A DNA stretch of 64,000 nt from the NCBI GenBank assembly GCA_965199055.1, contig CBDAQR010000003.1, positions 2,356,001 to 2,420,000 of the forward strand, written 5' to 3'. The notes under the pieces are model-generated. The model worked only from the letters and a program-made list of their open reading frames with translations, was not told the origin of the DNA and ran no database searches. The position numbers and the translations under genes are program-made. This stretch comes from CBDAQR01 sp965199055 (GTDB lineage Bacteria; Pseudomonadota; Gammaproteobacteria; Pseudomonadales; Halieaceae). Shown here in pieces: positions 1 through 7,782 of this stretch (its first letter is position 1; each line of letters opens with the position of its first letter).

Positions 1-424
1 GGTACTGAGTCGTGACATCGCCGCCAAGGGTATTTACCCCGCGGTAGACCCGCTTGACTCTACCAGCCGTCAGCTCGATCCGCTGATTATCGGTAGCGAG
101 CACTACGAAGTGGCGCGTGGCGTTCAGTCGGTACTGCAGCGTTACAAGGAACTGAAGGACATCATCGCGATCCTGGGTATGGATGAACTGTCAGAAGAAG
201 ACAAGCTCACTGTAGACCGCGCGCGGAAGATCGAACGTTTCTTGTCTCAGCCGTTCCACGTGGCGGAAGTCTTCACCGGTTCCCCGGGCAAGTACTGCTC
301 ACTGAAGGACACGATTGCTGGCTTCAAGGGTCTGCTGGAGGGTGAGTATGACCACCTGCCTGAGCAGGCGTTCTACATGGTAGGCACGATGGACGAAGCC
401 ATCGAAAAGGCGAAAAACCTGTAA
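1..424 (+). CDS. atpD: ATP synthase F1 subunit beta (3' end only)
   Basis: This is the C-terminal part of the catalytic beta subunit of F1Fo ATP synthase, which makes ATP on the cytoplasmic face of the inner membrane. The reading frame is open from base 2, so the gene starts outside the window. Visible family signatures are the YPAVDPLDSTSR segment near the start and the C-terminal helical domain with LSEEDKLTVDRARKI and FLSQPFHVAEVFTG. The stop is 15 bases before atpC, the usual operon order. Sequence and neighbour are typical of Gammaproteobacteria, which anchors this end of the window to a chromosome. Confidence 0.97.
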   Translation, partial: VLSRDIAAKGIYPAVDPLDSTSRQLDPLIIGSEHYEVARGVQSVLQRYKELKDIIAILGMDELSEEDKLTVDRARKIERFLSQPFHVAEVFTGSPGKYCSLKDTIAGFKGLLEGEYDHLPEQAFYMVGTMDEAIEKAKNL

Positions 425-439
425 AGTAGGTCTGCAACT

Positions 440-868
440 ATGTCTTTGACAATACATTGCGATATCGTCAGCGCCGAGCAGGAGATTTTCTCTGGTCTCG
501 TTGAAATGCTGGTGGCCACGGGATCAGAGGGCGAGCTGGGCGTTGGTTATGGCCACGCGCCGCTGCTGACGGCTTTGATTCCTGGCCCGATTCGCATTAT
601 CAAGCAGGACGGCGACGAGGAAGTCTACTACGTCTCGGGAGGCTTCCTGGAAGTCCAGCCAGGTGTGGTTTCCGTGCTGGCCGATACAGCGATTCGTGCT
701 GAGGACGTTGACGAGGCGGCTGCCGAAGAGGCGCGGCAATCAGCCGAGCAAGCACTGGCTAACCAAACCGGCGAGTTCGATTATGGCCGTGCATCAGCAC
801 AGTTGGCTGAAGCGGCTGCGCAGCTGGCAGCATTGCGCAAACTGAAAAACCGCGCCGGCCGCGGTTAG
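440..868 (+). CDS. atpC: ATP synthase F1 subunit epsilon
   Basis: Epsilon subunit of F1 (142 residues, normal length), part of the central stalk and an inhibitor of ATP hydrolysis. The N-terminal beta-sandwich carries the family pattern MSLTIHCDIVSAEQEIFSG followed by GELGVGYGHAPLLTAL. The C-terminal two-helix domain ends LAALRKLKNRAGRG. It is the last gene of the atp operon, starts 15 bases after atpD and is followed by a strong intrinsic terminator. Nothing looks unusual. Confidence 0.97.
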   Translation: MSLTIHCDIVSAEQEIFSGLVEMLVATGSEGELGVGYGHAPLLTALIPGPIRIIKQDGDEEVYYVSGGFLEVQPGVVSVLADTAIRAEDVDEAAAEEARQSAEQALANQTGEFDYGRASAQLAEAAAQLAALRKLKNRAGRG

Positions 869-888
869 GTCAAAACGCTCTTGCACAG

Positions 889-913
889 AACCCGGCCAAG
901 CGCCGGGTTTTTT
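889..913 (+). terminator. Rho-independent terminator of the atp operon
   Basis: A perfect 8-bp stem AACCCGGC (889-896) pairs with GCCGGGTT (902-909) around the loop CAAGC and runs into a T tract (908-913). It lies 21 bases after atpC. The same stem sequence recurs at 2606-2626. Confidence 0.92.
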
Positions 914-1099
914 GTATGCGTCCACCGATTCGGTCCGTGGACAGCTCTAGAACCTCATTAAATCTGACGCAGCAGATTCACCCAAGTTCACCAAGCACTG
1001 TTTCGTATTTGTACAGTATTGTGGTTAGCCGCAGCTGAGCCGGCTTAAGACAAGCCTCGTATCCACTGTCTCAAACATGCTATTTCATGGAGGAAGACA

Positions 1100-2683
1100 G
1101 TGAAGACTTATCGAAATATCCTGGCTGCGGTACTGCTGGTGTGCAGCGGCAGCGCATGGAGCCAAACCATCGTTGATGTAGCCGTCGAAGCCGGTAATTT
1201 CAATACTTTGGTGGCTGCGGCCCAGGCGACGGGACTGGATAGTGTCCTGGCCGATGAAGACGCGGTGTATACCGTGTTTGCCCCTACCGACGACACCTTT
1301 GCCCTGCTGGGAGAGGACACCATCAACAGCCTGCTGGCGGACACAGACACCCTCTCAGATATCCTGCTCTATCACGTGATTAGCGGCGCGGCGGTTGATG
1401 CGTCCACTGCGATTAGCCTGGCCGGCACGACGACCGAAATGGCCAATGGCGATCGCGTTGCTCTTGCATTGCGTGGCGATGCGTTGTTCATCAACAACAG
1501 CCAGGTCATTGTGACGGACATCGAAGCCAGCAATGGCATTATCCACGTGATCGATGCAGTACTGATTCCGCCCGCCGAGCCCGCCGCGGCAACGGGCAAC
1601 ATTGTTGAAACAGCCATTGCTGCCGAAGCCTTCACCACCCTCATCGCTGCTGCGCAAGCCGCAGGGCTCGACTCGGTGCTGGCGGACGAAAACGCGACCT
1701 ATACGGTCTTCGCGCCGACGGACGATGCTTTCGCCAAACTGGGCGACGAGACCATTGCTGCGTTGCTGGGTGATATCGACACGCTTAGTAACATTTTGCT
1801 GTACCACGTGATCCCCGGCGCGGCCGTCGACTCAACCACGGCACTTTCTCTATATGGCGCTGCGGTAGAAATGGCCAATGGAGATCAGATTGCGATCTCT
1901 GCAGATGAGAACGGTCTAACCATCAAAGACTCTTCGGTGGGGATTGCCGATGTGCAGGCGACCAATGGCGTTATCCACGCCATTGACTCAGTACTGATTC
2001 CGCCGACGGCTGCGACCGAGCAACTGGTGCAGAGCGTCTATATTGCGTTCTATGGTCGCCCCGCCGACGAGGCTGGCCTGGCATGGTGGTCAACACGCCT
2101 GGCGGCCAACGGCAATGATCTGATGAGCATTCTGGACGCCTTTAGCAACAGTGCAGAATTCACCGAGCGCTATGGCGAACTGAGTAATGATGAGCTGCTG
2201 AACACCTTGTACCAGCAACTCTTCGGTCGCGACATCGATGCGGAAGGCGCAGCTTTCTACGGTGCCGCGCTGGCGGCTGGCGATTTGAGCCTGCAGAGCA
2301 TCGCATTGGATGTGCTCAATGGTGCCCAGAACGAAGATCTCACCGTGATCACCAACAAGCTGGCGGCAGCGACGTACTTCACGGATATGCTCAGTTCCGG
2401 AAGCTTCGTTTACTCTGGTATGGAGGCCGCAGAGGCTGCGAAGGCTGTTCTGGATGCCATCGATGCTTCCACCACTGATATCGAGGCGATTGTCGATGCA
2501 TTTTTGGGTGCGGAAGCTCAAGCGGCGCGTCTCGCGCTTGGCAGCGCCGCGACTGCCCTGACAGCAAACTCGCAACGTGTCGGCCCGACCCCGCGGGCCT
2601 ATGCTAACCCGGCCTGGTGCCGGGTTTTTTATGCCTGTAGATACCATCTCCCTCACTTTACCTCAACTGGCCTAGCAGGCTAG
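1100..2683 (+). CDS. Secreted protein with two fasciclin (FAS1) domains and a DUF4214 domain
   Basis: Predicted exported adhesion-type protein. Residues 1-21 form a signal peptide ending SGSAWS-Q. Two FAS1 repeats follow (about 24-155 and 165-300), each with a YTVFAPTDDxF block and a GIIHVID or GVIHAID block. A DUF4214-like segment (about 305-400) contains AFYGRPADEAGLAWW and QLFGRDIDAEGAAFY. The start is GTG at 1100 after an AGGAAG ribosome site. The last ~40 residues are doubtful: the frame runs through an intrinsic terminator (2606-2630) and ends just inside the IS110 end, so the original stop was probably lost. The protein is likely surface-associated; the ligand is unknown. Confidence 0.85.
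   Translation: MKTYRNILAAVLLVCSGSAWSQTIVDVAVEAGNFNTLVAAAQATGLDSVLADEDAVYTVFAPTDDTFALLGEDTINSLLADTDTLSDILLYHVISGAAVDASTAISLAGTTTEMANGDRVALALRGDALFINNSQVIVTDIEASNGIIHVIDAVLIPPAEPAAATGNIVETAIAAEAFTTLIAAAQAAGLDSVLADENATYTVFAPTDDAFAKLGDETIAALLGDIDTLSNILLYHVIPGAAVDSTTALSLYGAAVEMANGDQIAISADENGLTIKDSSVGIADVQATNGVIHAIDSVLIPPTAATEQLVQSVYIAFYGRPADEAGLAWWSTRLAANGNDLMSILDAFSNSAEFTERYGELSNDELLNTLYQQLFGRDIDAEGAAFYGAALAAGDLSLQSIALDVLNGAQNEDLTVITNKLAAATYFTDMLSSGSFVYSGMEAAEAAKAVLDAIDASTTDIEAIVDAFLGAEAQAARLALGSAATALTANSQRVGPTPRAYANPAWCRVFYACRYHLPHFTSTGLAG
2606..2630 (+). terminator. Intrinsic terminator downstream of the fasciclin gene
   Basis: Stem AACCCGGC (2606-2613) with GCCGGGTT (2619-2626) and six Ts. 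The stem arms are identical to the atp terminator at 889-913. It lies inside the annotated end of the fasciclin ORF, which suggests that ORF's 3' end is not original. Confidence 0.85.
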
Positions 2684-2689
2684 TTGAGG
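2661..2689. repeat. Hairpin at the 3' end of the IS110 transposase gene
   Basis: Arms CCTCAACT (2661-2668) and AGTTGAGG (2682-2689) flank a short inner stem (GCC with GGC) and AGCA loop. The transposase stop codon lies within it. It may terminate the transposase transcript or belong to the subterminal structure of an IS110/IS1111 element. Confidence 0.55.
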
Positions 2690-3655
2690 TTCATAGGGTG
2701 TCTGGTGTTTCAACACCCCAAAACAGATGTGCACTAACTTGCGCATCGCCGCACCCAGCGCTGACATTTTTGTCTTACCGTTCCTCAACAATCGCTCGTA
2801 CTGCCGTCGGATATCCGGGTTGTGCTTAATCGCTGTGACAGCAGCCATGTAGAGCTTCCTCCGCACCTGGGCATCTCCTCGCTTGGAGAGCCTGGGCGGA
2901 CTGCAGACGCTACTGCCTGACTGGCGTTCAATCGGGATCAAGCCCAGGAAAGCTGCAGCCTGTGATGCTTGTTTGAACGACCGGCTGCGCAACACCGCGA
3001 CCATTTGTTGCGAGATGGTCGGACCCACACCTGGAATGCTCTCCAGCAACTCCCGGTCCTGCTTTAGATCCGGATAGTTGTCGATGTGATCATCGATCAG
3101 GGACTCCAGGCGTGCCTTCTCGTCCTCTAACTGGGCCTGAACCTTCTCAATCGAAACCTGCACCTGGGTCGAGGCTCCGCTGGCAACCGCCTTCTCCAGC
3201 CGGTTCACTTCACGCTGGATATCCCCCTTGACCGCATCACAACGGGCAATCAGGGCTTTGAGCTGGCGGATCTCAGGGGCCTCCGGCTCCCACAGCTCTG
3301 GCAACTGGGTGACTCCATAGCGAGCAATGACCACGCTGTCTTTCTTGTCGTTCTTTGATTGAACGCCCAGGCTCTTGCCGTAATCGTGGATCCGAGCCGG
3401 GTTGACCACCGAGACCTTTGCACCTGCCTCGTGCAGCCAGTAGGCCAATCGTTCGTGGTACACACCCGTGGCCTCCATCACGAAGTGCAGTTCATCAATC
3501 GCTCCGCCGGTTTGTTTGGTCGCCCAACTCAATAGAGCCTGGTGGCCCTGGGGCGTATTGGGCTGGACTTTGCTTTTGACCTTCATGGTCTCAATGTCCC
3601 GGATCCACAGGGTGTCCAGTTTTGCCTTACTGACATCAATGCCGATAATAGCCAT
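2672..3655 (-). mobile_element. IS110-family transposase
   Basis: DEDD-type transposase of an IS110/IS1111 element, 327 residues when started at MAIIGIDVSK (3655). The N-terminal RuvC-like DEDD fold shows GIDVSKAKLD, then VMEATGVYHE and NDKKDSVVIARYG. The C-terminal transposase_20 domain shows IPGVGPTISQQMVAVL and AAAFLGLIPIERQSG. The frame is intact. Family members insert without clear inverted repeats and often leave no target duplication. This copy separates the fasciclin gene from a metalloprotease gene whose 5' end is gone, so it probably caused that truncation. Confidence 0.93.
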
Positions 3656-3753
3656 ATTTCCTCTCCACTTACCTTGTATGTGCAGCCTCATCGCCAACGG
3701 GCGAGGGCTTGGATACCATCCAGTTTTAAAGGTAATTGCGAGGTGGGGTCTGA

Positions 3754-4509
3754 TCTACAGGGCAGGTTCGAAGACCTCAGGGCGGGAACAGACTCACCAC
3801 CTTACCTGATGTACTAATAGCTAATCAGTACATCGAGAGAGACACAAGGGCGGGAGTGACACTGTATTGGGCAGAGAGGGTAGGCACCAATAGCCCCGAA
3901 ATTAGGCTCCACAGCAAGAACAGGCGGATACCCGACACCTGCCCGCTGGCAACACCGCTGGGTGGGGAGTGCCCAGTGGGGATTGGAATGGAACATAATA
4001 CTACCGGTATACGTGATAGCTCTCCCTATATGTATACCAAGGGCCACGTCAAGTGTGATATTTATCTCGACATTAGAGCGCTTGAAAAGCACTCTGAGCA
4101 AGCCATAACGCACACGGTAATTCATGAGATTGGGCATTGCATGGGCCTGGGTCATGTGACCCGACAACACGTGCTTTATCCGCCTGTAAACAGGGAGACG
4201 ATGTATGAGAGCAACCGGTGTGATAGAGACTCTCGCTCTTGTGGTGCTACGCCCCGATACATCGCTGCATTGATAGGCGGATATCAGGGCTATCTCGCCT
4301 GGAACACCAGCGAGCAAGAGTGGACACCGAAAACGAGATGGTGGGATGAAAGCTATTGCAGGCAAAACACAGGCTATGAAGGAGACCTCAATAATGGCAA
4401 CCAAAGGCGAGAAAGGGAGTGCAGCCTTCGGACTGTTCGCAAGTGTGTTGCTTACACTGTACTCGGTCGCTGCCAACGCTACAGACACCTCCGGGAATGT
4501 CGAACATAG
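3754..4509 (+). pseudogene. Metzincin-type zinc metalloprotease, 5' end lost at IS110
   Basis: The frame is open from 3754, directly beside the IS110 element, and has no good start (first GTG at 3856). The protein contains the zinc-binding motif HEIGHCMGLGH (HExxHxxGxxH) about 95 residues after the GTG, followed by a Met in a later turn (NRETMYESN), as in metzincins. It was probably a secreted protease whose signal peptide is lost. The last ~40 codons overlap the small gene at 4394, so the true C-terminus may lie earlier. An antisense ORF over the same stretch has no recognisable domain. Confidence 0.7.
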
Positions 4510-5150
4510 AGAGCAGCGCAGGGATGCCTTCTGTGAAGAGATCTATGCGATTACCGACTTTAACGCGGTCAACAACCCCGACTACACCCGAGATCTGGCG
4601 CGGCGCTACGACGACGTTGTGCTGAAAAAATTGTGGGTAACAGACATGACAGATGGAGGCTATAACGAAAGAAACATAGTAGAGGCCCCCATGCTATCCC
4701 AATACCCGCTCCCCTGGTTAATTAACCAGGGGTTTTGGCTGTGTGGCGGAGCTTTCTACAGTGGTGTTTATGAAGAATGATTTTAAGGAGGGCCTGATAA
4801 TGGCAACCCAGGGAGAGAAAAGGAGTGCAGGCTTTGGGCTGCTCGCAAGTGTGTTGCTTACAGCGTGCTCGGTCGCTGCCAACGCTATAGACACCTCCGG
4901 GAATGCCGAACATAGAGAGCAGCGCAGGGATGCCTTCTGTGAAGAGATCTATGCGATTACCGACTTCAACGCGGTCAACAACCCCGACTACACCCGAGAT
5001 CTGGCGCGGCGCTACGACGACGTTGTGCTGAAAAATTTACGGGCAGGAGACGGGGTAAGACATACGGTGGGCAACCTGGCAGAGAATCATCTGATAGTTC
5101 AATACCCGCTCCCCTGGTTAATTAACCAGGGATTTTGGCTGTGCGACGCC
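4380..5150 (+). repeat. Tandem duplication of a ~406-bp unit
   Basis: About 4380-4745 is repeated at about 4786-5150, with start codons 406 bases apart. Identity is high through the ribosome site, leader and core. It is interrupted by a divergent patch near 4636-4700 / 5042-5100. Each copy holds the same 22-bp palindrome with arms CCCCTGGTTAA / TTAACCAGGGG (last base changed in copy 2). Confidence 0.85.
4394..4780 (+). CDS. Small exported protein of unknown function, tandem copy 1
   Basis: 128 residues starting at MATKGEKGSA, preceded by AAGGAG seven bases upstream. Residues about 10-30 form a signal-peptide-like hydrophobic segment (FGLFASVLLTLYSVAANA). The mature part is charged and has two cysteines. 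It shares EEIYAITDFNAVNNPDYTRD and PLPWLINQGFWLC with the next gene, so the two arose by tandem duplication. The family is not recognised. A long perfect palindrome (4711-4732) lies inside the coding sequence. Confidence 0.6.
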   Translation: MATKGEKGSAAFGLFASVLLTLYSVAANATDTSGNVEHREQRRDAFCEEIYAITDFNAVNNPDYTRDLARRYDDVVLKKLWVTDMTDGGYNERNIVEAPMLSQYPLPWLINQGFWLCGGAFYSGVYEE

Positions 5151-5189
5151 TTCCATAGTGGCGTTAGTGACGACGTAAGCCAGCCCTAG
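4800..5189 (+). CDS. Small exported protein of unknown function, tandem copy 2
   Basis: 129 residues starting at MATQGEKRSAG after AAGGAGG. The hydrophobic leader ends TACSVAANA; an L-T-A-C pattern could also be a lipobox, making this copy a possible lipoprotein, whereas copy 1 has LTLYS at that place. The middle of the protein is nearly identical to copy 1. The two diverge in a ~15-residue stretch before the conserved PLPWLINQGFWLC tail. The gene is 20 bases after copy 1. Function unknown. Confidence 0.6.
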   Translation: MATQGEKRSAGFGLLASVLLTACSVAANAIDTSGNAEHREQRRDAFCEEIYAITDFNAVNNPDYTRDLARRYDDVVLKNLRAGDGVRHTVGNLAENHLIVQYPLPWLINQGFWLCDAFHSGVSDDVSQP

Positions 5190-5215
5190 CAAGGAGAGCT
5201 TTATCAGGGACCGGA

Positions 5216-5578
5216 GTAATACGGTATGCCAATAACCAATATGCAAACACCTATGATCTTCTTATCAGCATAGATTTTTCTGCACTCTCTGCCGCAGCGC
5301 CTGCCACGGTAATCTCCCAAGACGAGTTTCAGCGCCTATCCTCAGATCAGGAGGTGGGTGAGCGGGCTTGTTGCTTTGTCGATGTCACTATCCGAACCAC
5401 CTACGATGGTTACGCGACAATTACGACGTACCCGCAAATCGATCCGGATATTACCGTGGGGGAAGCAGATGCGGTTCGCGCGGAAATGCCAGATAGCATG
5501 AGCCTTGATTTTGGTGAAGGAAAACTGCTCCGTCAGGACGCTCAGGACAGTTTCCACCTTCTTGCGGACTTTCAGTAA
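5216..5578 (+). pseudogene. Fragment of an unknown protein fused to IS982 remains
   Basis: An open frame with coding character (YANNQYANTYDLLISIDFSA, then ACCFVDVTIRTTYDGYATIT) runs from at least 5216 without a clear start. It reads into the truncated end of an IS982 transposase copy at about 5500, where the sequence becomes antisense IS. The original C-terminus is therefore lost. No family is recognised. Confidence 0.45.
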
Positions 5579-6135
5579 TTGCCGTACGGCCCAGGCAGGC
5601 CTTGCGTCTGCCCTGTTATCGCGCAGGGGGGTTTGCAGGTCTATGCCGGTAGCCGCCACAGCGTCCACCCATGCGGTGCCAATATACCCTTTATCCCCGA
5701 TAAGCAGACCCTTGGCTCTGTCAGCAGCTTCGGCAAGAAGCTCCCGTTCATCCACGTTGGCTGGCGCGACCGGGCAAGCAGTGATATAGCCGTCCCGATG
5801 GATCATGACATGACCCTTGAGGCCGTAATAGTGATCGTCCTTGGCCGCACAGTAGCCCCAGGCCGTCACCGTATCGAGCAGCCGGGACCGGTTGGCCCTC
5901 ACTGTGTGACATACTGGTATCGGGACACCGTCAATGATATGGACCGTATCGGAAGCGGGAAACAGCCTCGCCCGTGGCTGTTAACGTAGCGCCAGATGGC
6001 CCGGTCGCCATGGCGACCCTCAATCTCGCCTATGATTTCCATCGTCAGAAGCTCGCTATCAGCGAGGGCAGGTGGAAAGCCGCCCCGGGGCACAGGCCAG
6101 CCTACGGTCAGCTCCTTGTAAACGTTTTCCATCAT
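5500..6135 (-). pseudogene. IS982-family transposase remnant
   Basis: Two adjacent reading frames together give an IS982-type transposase. The N-terminal part (6135-5899) has ALADSELLTMEIIGE and DRAIWRYVNSH. The C-terminal part (from 5902) has KDDHYYGLKGHVMI, LLIGDKGYIGTAW and VETVLSVLTEQFSFTKIKAH. A frameshift separates them at about 5899-5902. The 3' end stops near 5500, after SFTKIKAH, where it joins an unrelated gene fragment. The element cannot make an active transposase as written. Confidence 0.8.
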
Positions 6136-6163
6136 CAGATAGACGGTGATGACTCTTCCTGAT

Positions 6164-6208
6164 CCATAGGGGCCGCCTTCGGGCGGGTTGATATAACTCC
6201 CCCTATGG
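6164..6208. repeat. Stem-loop with 9-bp arms near the IS982 remnant
   Basis: Perfect arms CCATAGGGG (6164-6172) and CCCCTATGG (6200-6208). An inner stem of CCGCC with GGCGG lies between them. It sits just outside the IS982 remnant and may mark its original end or act as a terminator. From here to 6456 I see no gene. Confidence 0.45.
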
Positions 6209-6456
6209 AATCACGCTTGAGGCTCAATGCAAAGGGCTAAAAAGAGTTGAGAATCGGGTATTTTTAACACTTTACACGAAAACAACACAGCTCAAGCAAC
6301 ATACCCGGGATAATTATCCTGCGCTTTATCCAGTACTTCTCCGGGGACAGTGGCCAAGAGCTCCTGTTGAATATTTATACAGCGGCCGCTGATGGGCTTA
6401 TAATGATCAGCCCTCTGCTTGGTCCACTCACGTGAGGGAGGGATTTGAACCCTCCT

Positions 6457-6747
6457 TCAGAATCCCGCTTCCTTCTGGTGACGGATGGCTAGGATGATAA
6501 CCGTGTCGCCGTCGATACGGTATCGAGCGACATAACCGCTATCACCGAAGTCGATTGGCCAATCTCGGAATTCCTCGGGGAGGTCATCGATGGGCCGACC
6601 AATATGGGGTTGTAACCCGAGAGCACGAACGCCCTGGGTGATGGCCCGGGCGACACGCTTTGCTGCAGCCGGATTCTTGGGGCGAAGAAACGTTCGCAAT
6701 CGCTCCAGATCCCGGAGGGCTGCAGGCGCATAAATTACTTGTGGCAC
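6457..6747 (-). CDS. parE: ParE/RelE-superfamily toxin
   Basis: 96-residue toxin of the ParE type. It starts MPQVIYAPAALRDLERLRTF and has the typical FxRPKNPAAAKRVARAI helix, LGLQPHIGRP and the C-terminal strand GYVARYRIDGDTVIILAIRHQKE. Family members poison gyrase (ParE) or cleave mRNA on ribosomes (RelE); the sequence fits ParE better. It overlaps the upstream antitoxin gene by 13 bases, the usual coupled arrangement. The module probably stabilises a mobile segment. Confidence 0.87.
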   Translation of the reverse strand: MPQVIYAPAALRDLERLRTFLRPKNPAAAKRVARAITQGVRALGLQPHIGRPIDDLPEEFRDWPIDFGDSGYVARYRIDGDTVIILAIRHQKEAGF

Positions 6748-7013
6748 GTTGGGGCAGAGGCCTCATCATCAGATCCCCAGCTGGCCAGCCAGCTTTCTAC
6801 CTCGTCGGCAGTGGCATGCTGGCCTGTGGCCTGATAGTCCTCCCAGGCCTTGAGTGTGTCTTGCTTGAAGGCTTCGCGTCGTTCCTCACGCTCGACGTAC
6901 TGCTTGATGGCTTCGAGCATGAGCCAGTGGGCGGAGCGTTGCCGGTTCTCGGCCAGGTGCTGCACGCGACTTTTCAGTTCATCGTCAAGCTTGATGGACG
7001 TTGGCGCTGCCAT
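6735..7013 (-). CDS. Ribbon-helix-helix antitoxin
   Basis: 92 residues from MAAPTSIKLDDELKSRVQHL. The N-terminal ribbon-helix-helix DNA-binding fold (residues about 4-45, with RSAHWLMLEAIKQYVEREE) is followed by an acidic, flexible C-terminal tail (ATADEVESWLASWGSDDEAS) that would wrap the toxin. It should neutralise the adjacent toxin and repress the operon through the palindrome at 7024-7050. I chose the ATG at 7013 because the upstream extension would read through that operator. Confidence 0.87.
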   Translation of the reverse strand: MAAPTSIKLDDELKSRVQHLAENRQRSAHWLMLEAIKQYVEREERREAFKQDTLKAWEDYQATGQHATADEVESWLASWGSDDEASAPTCHK

Positions 7014-7023
7014 GCTGCCTCCG

Positions 7024-7050
7024 GTAGTTGAAGGTAATACCTTCAACTAC
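7024..7050. promoter_or_regulatory. Operator palindrome of the toxin-antitoxin operon
   Basis: Perfect 12-bp arms GTAGTTGAAGGT (7024-7035) and ACCTTCAACTAC (7039-7050) separated by AAT. It starts ten bases upstream of the antitoxin ATG. Ribbon-helix-helix antitoxins bind such palindromes, so autorepression is the likely role. Confidence 0.75.
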
Positions 7051-7782
7051 TCTAGCCGGTAAGGAAGGTGTTGTCGAAGCAGTACCGGCTGTAGATTTCG
7101 TGGCCGACTGACAGCCCGTCTCTCGCTGTTGGCGAGAGACGGGTAGAGCGATATCACCCAGCCCTTGATTTTACTGGCCTTGCCGGGGATACTGGTTGTG
7201 CTTAAGGTGGCTACTCTCCCAAGCAGCATGCACCAGACCGCGCTGCATATGGCGTCATTCGCAGTTGGTTTGGGAAGGCAGGGATATCTTGCATCTTCGC
7301 TGAGTTACTCAGCACGACCTGGCTTGGCCAAGACCTCGGCACCGGGTGGTGGGACGCTGTTTCTCCACCTGTGCGTCCGGTAACGGGGGAGCAGTATCTG
7401 AGAGATGGCCCAAGGCGTGTGACGCCCACAACCTGGAATCAAGCCACCCCTTCGCGATCAGATCTTGAGGCGTTTTGATCGTCGCACGAAAATACCCGGC
7501 GCAAGCCGCGAGACAGCAATCCGTCCTTCGGGGCGTTTTGCAGCACACAATCTGTTTGGTTTTTGGCCTGGCATCCTGGCTCCGTCAGTTGCATTTAACG
7601 ACATTGAACCGCCCCGGGCGGGGAACATTTAAATTAGCGGCATAGGTGTGCTGTTTTAGCTGGGTCATTACATTCCTTGGTAGAAATTGGACATCCAGCT
7701 GGACCCACAAATGACCCAGCGTTTTTCGGTGTTTTTGGGGGTGGTTAATGGTAACTCAAGAGCCACGGAGAATGCCTGTTTG
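7051..7782. other. Region without a recognisable gene; contains a hairpin
   Basis: Only short ORFs without domain signatures occur here. The notable structure is an inverted repeat GCTGGGTCATT (7659-7669) / AATGACCCAGC (7710-7720), with an inner palindrome TCCAGCTGGA, followed by GTTTTT on the + strand. A GC-rich palindrome lies near 7610-7625. The region follows the 3' end of the initiator-like gene and may be its terminator or a recombination site. Confidence 0.4.

Noticed and set aside
3814..4488. 224-codon antisense ORF over the metalloprotease fragment
   Set aside because: No domain, and the opposite strand carries a clear HExxHxxGxxH protease frame; this is a shadow ORF.
6425..6456. 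tRNA T-arm-like sequence (GAGGG TTCAAAT CCCTC on the minus strand)
   Set aside because: No anticodon or D arm can be folded with it and no CCA-type end follows; it could be an attachment-site relic but the evidence is too thin to call.
7309..7548. 79-codon minus ORF
   Set aside because: No recognisable domain, no ribosome site and low coding character; left as intergenic.
7659..7720. Hairpin downstream of the initiator-like gene as an integron attC site
   Set aside because: Arms lack the conserved attC core sites and no integrase or cassette array is present.
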